The position numbers and the translations under genes are program-made. A model generated the notes under the pieces. It was given only the letters and a program-made list of their open reading frames with translations, did no database searches and was not told the origin of the DNA. Positions 59,248 to 61,688 of a stretch of DNA of 61,688 nt are shown here, piece after piece. The DNA is from Eutrophocola sp964490145. GTDB lineage: Bacteria; Pseudomonadota; Gammaproteobacteria; Pseudomonadales; Pseudohongiellaceae. Location: NCBI GenBank assembly GCA_964490145.1, contig CAZBBS010000005.1:1-61688 (forward strand), in the 5' to 3' direction. Each line of letters starts with the position of its first letter. Position 1 is the stretch's first letter.

Positions 59248-59942
59248 TGTCGATAAAGTCGCCCCATGCCTTTTTTATCACCGGCACCGATACTGATGCA
59301 GGCAAAACCTTTGCCGCATGCAGCATCCTTGCTGCAGCCGGGCAGCAGGGCCTGACAACAGCAGCCATCAAGCCGGTGGCAGCCGGCGTTATCGATACCC
59401 CGCAGGGAAGAATGAACGAGGATGTGCTGCAGCTTTCACAGTACTGTTCATCCTCCCTGCCATCGGAGGTCATGAATCCTGTCTGTTTTGACCAACCCAT
59501 TGCGCCGCATATTGCCGCTGACAAGGCGGGGCGCAGGCTGTTTGCAGGAGAACTGGCCATGGCCTGTCAGCAGGTGCTGGCCACAGGCGCAGACCTGACC
59601 CTGATCGAAGGTGCCGGAGGCTGGAAGGTGCCGCTGAATGACTCCGAGACGATGGCGGATATTGCCAGGTACCTGGCGCTTCCCATCATCCTGGTGGTGG
59701 GTATGCGTCTGGGATGCCTGAACCATGCCCTGCTTACCGCACAGGCCATAGAAGCGGACGGCCTGAAACTGGCGGGCTGGATGGCCAATCAGACTGCCTG
59801 CCGAATGGATTTTTACCAGGAAAATCTGGAAACACTCAAACGCCTGTTATCTATCCCGTTGTTGGCTGAAATCCCTTCCTCGAGCAGTCCCGAGGCAGCG
59901 GCGTCCTCGATTCGGATTGCGACACTCCTGTCACAAGATTGA
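59247..59942 (+). CDS. bioD: ATP-dependent dethiobiotin synthetase
   Basis: BioD closes the ureido ring of dethiobiotin from DAPA, CO2 and ATP. It starts with a GTG at 59247 that overlaps the bioC stop (TAGTG). The 231-residue protein contains the P-loop FITGTDTDAGKT (10-21), IKPVAAGV, and EGAGGWKVPLN. It is the last gene of the bio operon; trhO follows with its own promoter. Confidence 0.97.
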   Translation: MSIKSPHAFFITGTDTDAGKTFAACSILAAAGQQGLTTAAIKPVAAGVIDTPQGRMNEDVLQLSQYCSSSLPSEVMNPVCFDQPIAPHIAADKAGRRLFAGELAMACQQVLATGADLTLIEGAGGWKVPLNDSETMADIARYLALPIILVVGMRLGCLNHALLTAQAIEADGLKLAGWMANQTACRMDFYQENLETLKRLLSIPLLAEIPSSSSPEAAASSIRIATLLSQD

Positions 59943-59972
59943 TCAGCATTTGTTCCAGGACAAATCAGCGCG

Positions 59973-60002
59973 TGGACTTGCCCTTTCCCGGGTTTGTATA
60001 AT
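59973..60002 (+). promoter_or_regulatory. Candidate promoter for trhO
   Basis: TGGACT (59973-59978, 4/6), an 18-bp spacer, and a perfect TATAAT (59997-60002). The leader to 60058 is about 50 nt, which supports the downstream ATG as start. Confidence 0.55.
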
Positions 60003-60057
60003 GCCCCCCCAATATTTTGCTCCGGATTTACGATCCGAACCGCAGAAGGAAAATAGC

Positions 60058-61071
60058 ATGTCGCAAACACAACGACCTGTAGTCGTCTGTGCCCTGTATC
60101 ATTTTGTCAGGCTTGATGATTACGAAAAACTCCGCGCCCCGCTGCTCCAATGCATGCAGGACAATCATGTCAGGGGGACGCTGCTCCTGGCCAGTGAAGG
60201 CATTAACGGCACCATTGCCGGCAGCCGTGAAGGAATCGACAAGGTACTGGACTGGCTGCGCCAGAATCCTCGACTCGCCTCACTGGATTACAAGGAATCC
60301 TATGATGAGGAAATCCCTTTCTATCGCACCAAGGTGAAGCTGAAAAAGGAAATCGTCACCATGGGCGTGGAAGGCATCGATCCAAACCGCAAGGTGGGGA
60401 CTCACATCAAGCCAAAAGACTGGAACGCCCTGATTTCAGACCCTGATGTCATCCTCATTGACACCCGCAATGACTACGAAGTGGCCATAGGCACCTTCGA
60501 GAATGCCGTCAATCCGAAAACAGAAACCTTCCGTGAATTCCCGGCTTATGTGAAAGAACATCTCGATCCGGCGAAACACAAAAAAGTGGCGATGTTCTGT
60601 ACCGGCGGCATCCGCTGCGAGAAGTCCACCGCCTATCTCAAGGAAAATGGTTTTGAGGAGGTGTATCACCTGGAAGGCGGTATCCTGAAATATCTGGAAG
60701 AAGTGCCTGAGAACGAATCCATGTGGCAGGGAGACTGCTTTGTTTTTGATAACCGTGTTGCGGTTAATCATCGTCTTGAAAAAAGCGGCTACGATCAATG
60801 CCATGCTTGCCGTTTGCCGATTACTGAAGAAGACAAACGCAGCGATAAATATGAGAAAGGCGTCAGCTGCCCCCACTGCTACAACAAACACAGTGAAGCC
60901 CAGCTGGAGCGTTTTCGGGAACGTGAAAAGCAGATCGAACTGGCCATCGAGCGTGGTGAAGTACACATTGGTTCGGAGGTTGTCGATCTCATTGAAGAGC
61001 GTAAACATGCCAAGCAGGTGCATAAGGCAGAACAGCAGGAACATGAAAAACAGAAAATGGCGCAGGCTTAG
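60058..61071 (+). CDS. trhO: tRNA uridine-34 hydroxylase TrhO
   Basis: TrhO (YceA type) hydroxylates the wobble uridine 34 to ho5U in an oxygen-dependent way. I start at the ATG at 60058 (MSQTQRPVVVCALYHFV), preceded by AGAAGGA, giving 337 residues; the upstream in-frame extension overlaps bioD. Domains: an N-terminal ferredoxin-like acylphosphatase fold (about 1-100), then a rhodanese domain (about 120-215) with C181 in MFCTGGIRCEKS, and a C-terminal Cys-rich part (CHACRLP, CPHCYNKH) with a long charged tail. Confidence 0.95.
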   Translation: MSQTQRPVVVCALYHFVRLDDYEKLRAPLLQCMQDNHVRGTLLLASEGINGTIAGSREGIDKVLDWLRQNPRLASLDYKESYDEEIPFYRTKVKLKKEIVTMGVEGIDPNRKVGTHIKPKDWNALISDPDVILIDTRNDYEVAIGTFENAVNPKTETFREFPAYVKEHLDPAKHKKVAMFCTGGIRCEKSTAYLKENGFEEVYHLEGGILKYLEEVPENESMWQGDCFVFDNRVAVNHRLEKSGYDQCHACRLPITEEDKRSDKYEKGVSCPHCYNKHSEAQLERFREREKQIELAIERGEVHIGSEVVDLIEERKHAKQVHKAEQQEHEKQKMAQA

Positions 61072-61115
61072 CGACAGGGGTCTTTTCATGTTTCTTTCTT
61101 ATTCAGCAGTTAACC

Positions 61116-61143
61116 TTGCTGCTTGATGACGTCACAATAAAAT
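61116..61143 (+). promoter_or_regulatory. Candidate promoter for the cytochrome c gene
   Basis: TTGCTG (61116-61121), a 16-bp spacer and TAAAAT (61138-61143). The leader would be about 12 nt. A TGACGTCA palindrome lies within the spacer. Confidence 0.4.
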
Positions 61144-61161
61144 TCATTCAGGAATGAAGAT

Positions 61162-61688
61162 ATGAATAACAAACTCATCCCACTTGGTGTCGTACTGGTT
61201 ATTGTTCTGGGCGGCCTGTACTGGGTTTTTGGATTACCGATGGTGGGTGATCCCCAGATCCCGACTTCTGCGGAAGCCATTGCCCGGGGAGCCTATCTTT
61301 ACAACGCTGCAGGTTGTGATGCCTGCCACAAACATGGTGAAGATCTGGAAGGCCCTGTCGGTGGTTATGTCATCGAGGTGGAAAATCCCTTCCCGAACAA
61401 GTTCTATACGCCAAACATCACCCCTGATGAGGAAACCGGAATCGGTGGCTGGACAGGCCGCGATTTCATTCTGGCCTTGAAACATGGCCGTAGTCCTTCA
61501 GGTGGTTTTTACTGGCCGTCCTTCCCTTACCGAACCTATAAAAACCTGACTGATGAGGATGTGCTGGATATGGCCGCCTATATCATGTCCCAGCCAGCCA
61601 TTCGTGCCGAACAGCCGGATCATGAATTACCGGCCTGGCAGTTTGACTGGTTAATGGCAGGCTGGAATATCCTGGCGGATGTGATGGA
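61162..61688 (+). CDS. Membrane-anchored c-type cytochrome, 3' end outside the window
   Basis: An open frame runs from the ATG at 61162 (with AGGAA upstream) through the window end, 175 full codons. Residues 5-25 form an uncleaved-type membrane anchor. One haem site is visible: C52-D-A-C55-H56. It is followed by FYTPNITPDEETGIGGW, DFILALKHGRSPSGG and FPYRTYKNLTDEDVLDMAAYI, the pattern of cytochrome subunits that accept electrons from periplasmic dehydrogenases. A second haem domain may follow outside the window. The partner dehydrogenase is not visible. Confidence 0.9.
   Translation, partial: MNNKLIPLGVVLVIVLGGLYWVFGLPMVGDPQIPTSAEAIARGAYLYNAAGCDACHKHGEDLEGPVGGYVIEVENPFPNKFYTPNITPDEETGIGGWTGRDFILALKHGRSPSGGFYWPSFPYRTYKNLTDEDVLDMAAYIMSQPAIRAEQPDHELPAWQFDWLMAGWNILADVM

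Noticed and set aside
61126..61133. TGACGTCA palindrome before the cytochrome c gene
   Set aside because: An 8-bp palindrome is common by chance and its eukaryotic meaning is irrelevant here.

Overview
The window is 61.7 kb of a gammaproteobacterial chromosome, presented as a scaffold with two runs of exactly 100 N (11526-11625 and 24947-25046). Nearly every gene is a housekeeping gene. From memory, the order closely follows the Pseudomonas aeruginosa segment running from hisF/ctpA/gpmI/secB/ntrBC/thiI/typA through tatABC/hisIE/ubiB/ubiJE/hslUV/priA/rpmE to ponA/pilMNOPQ/aroKB/gltBD/hemE. An aerobic, free-living, piliated, probably marine or freshwater gammaproteobacterium near the Pseudomonadales/Cellvibrionales fits. 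The species cannot be named from this sequence.

Layout. 1-7200: hisF; leftward gpmI-envC-ctpA; rightward yibN-type rhodanese and secB; leftward trmL. 6849-7222: a near-perfect 47-bp palindrome and an unannotated short gene broken by one amber codon. 7223-11467: ntrC and ntrB, with a good sigma-54 promoter and NtrC boxes, then thiI. 11642-18184: typA, dtd, tatCBA, hisE, hisI, ubiB. 18269-21150: three genes for exported proteins (a Tat lipoprotein with two EthD-like domains, a class C-type serine hydrolase, a probable outer-membrane barrel) that split ubiB from ubiJ-ubiE. 21157-28780: ubiJ, ubiE, a DUF971 gene, hslU, hslV, a SPOR gene cut by the gap, priA, chorismate mutase, rpmE. 28845-38560: mrcA, divergent pilMNOPQ, then aroK-aroB. 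38893-44758: a TonB-dependent receptor convergent with a large FG-GAP/ASPIC-UnbV protein. 45025-52563: gltB, gltD, hemE, folK. 52564-61688: a structured intergenic region with a perfect CRP-type site, a divergent metF, bioA, a branched inverted repeat, comF, bioB-F-C-D, trhO and the start of a membrane-bound cytochrome c gene.

How the genes work together. Nitrogen assimilation is represented by NtrB/NtrC and glutamate synthase (GltBD). Cell-envelope growth is represented by EnvC, CtpA, PBP1A, the SPOR protein and the type IV pilus assembly and secretin operon. Export is represented by SecB and TatABC. Biotin synthesis is nearly complete (BioA, B, F, C, D), but no bioH is visible. Ubiquinone synthesis has UbiB, UbiJ and UbiE.

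Most interesting points: the ntrBC promoter region where glnA would be expected; a possible small RNA between folK and metF; the three-way-junction repeat between bioA and comF; the exported three-gene insertion inside the ubi cluster; the TonB receptor/FG-GAP pair where damX would be expected; and the hidden amber-interrupted gene beside a 47-bp palindrome. No transposase, phage gene, CRISPR array, tRNA or rRNA gene was seen.
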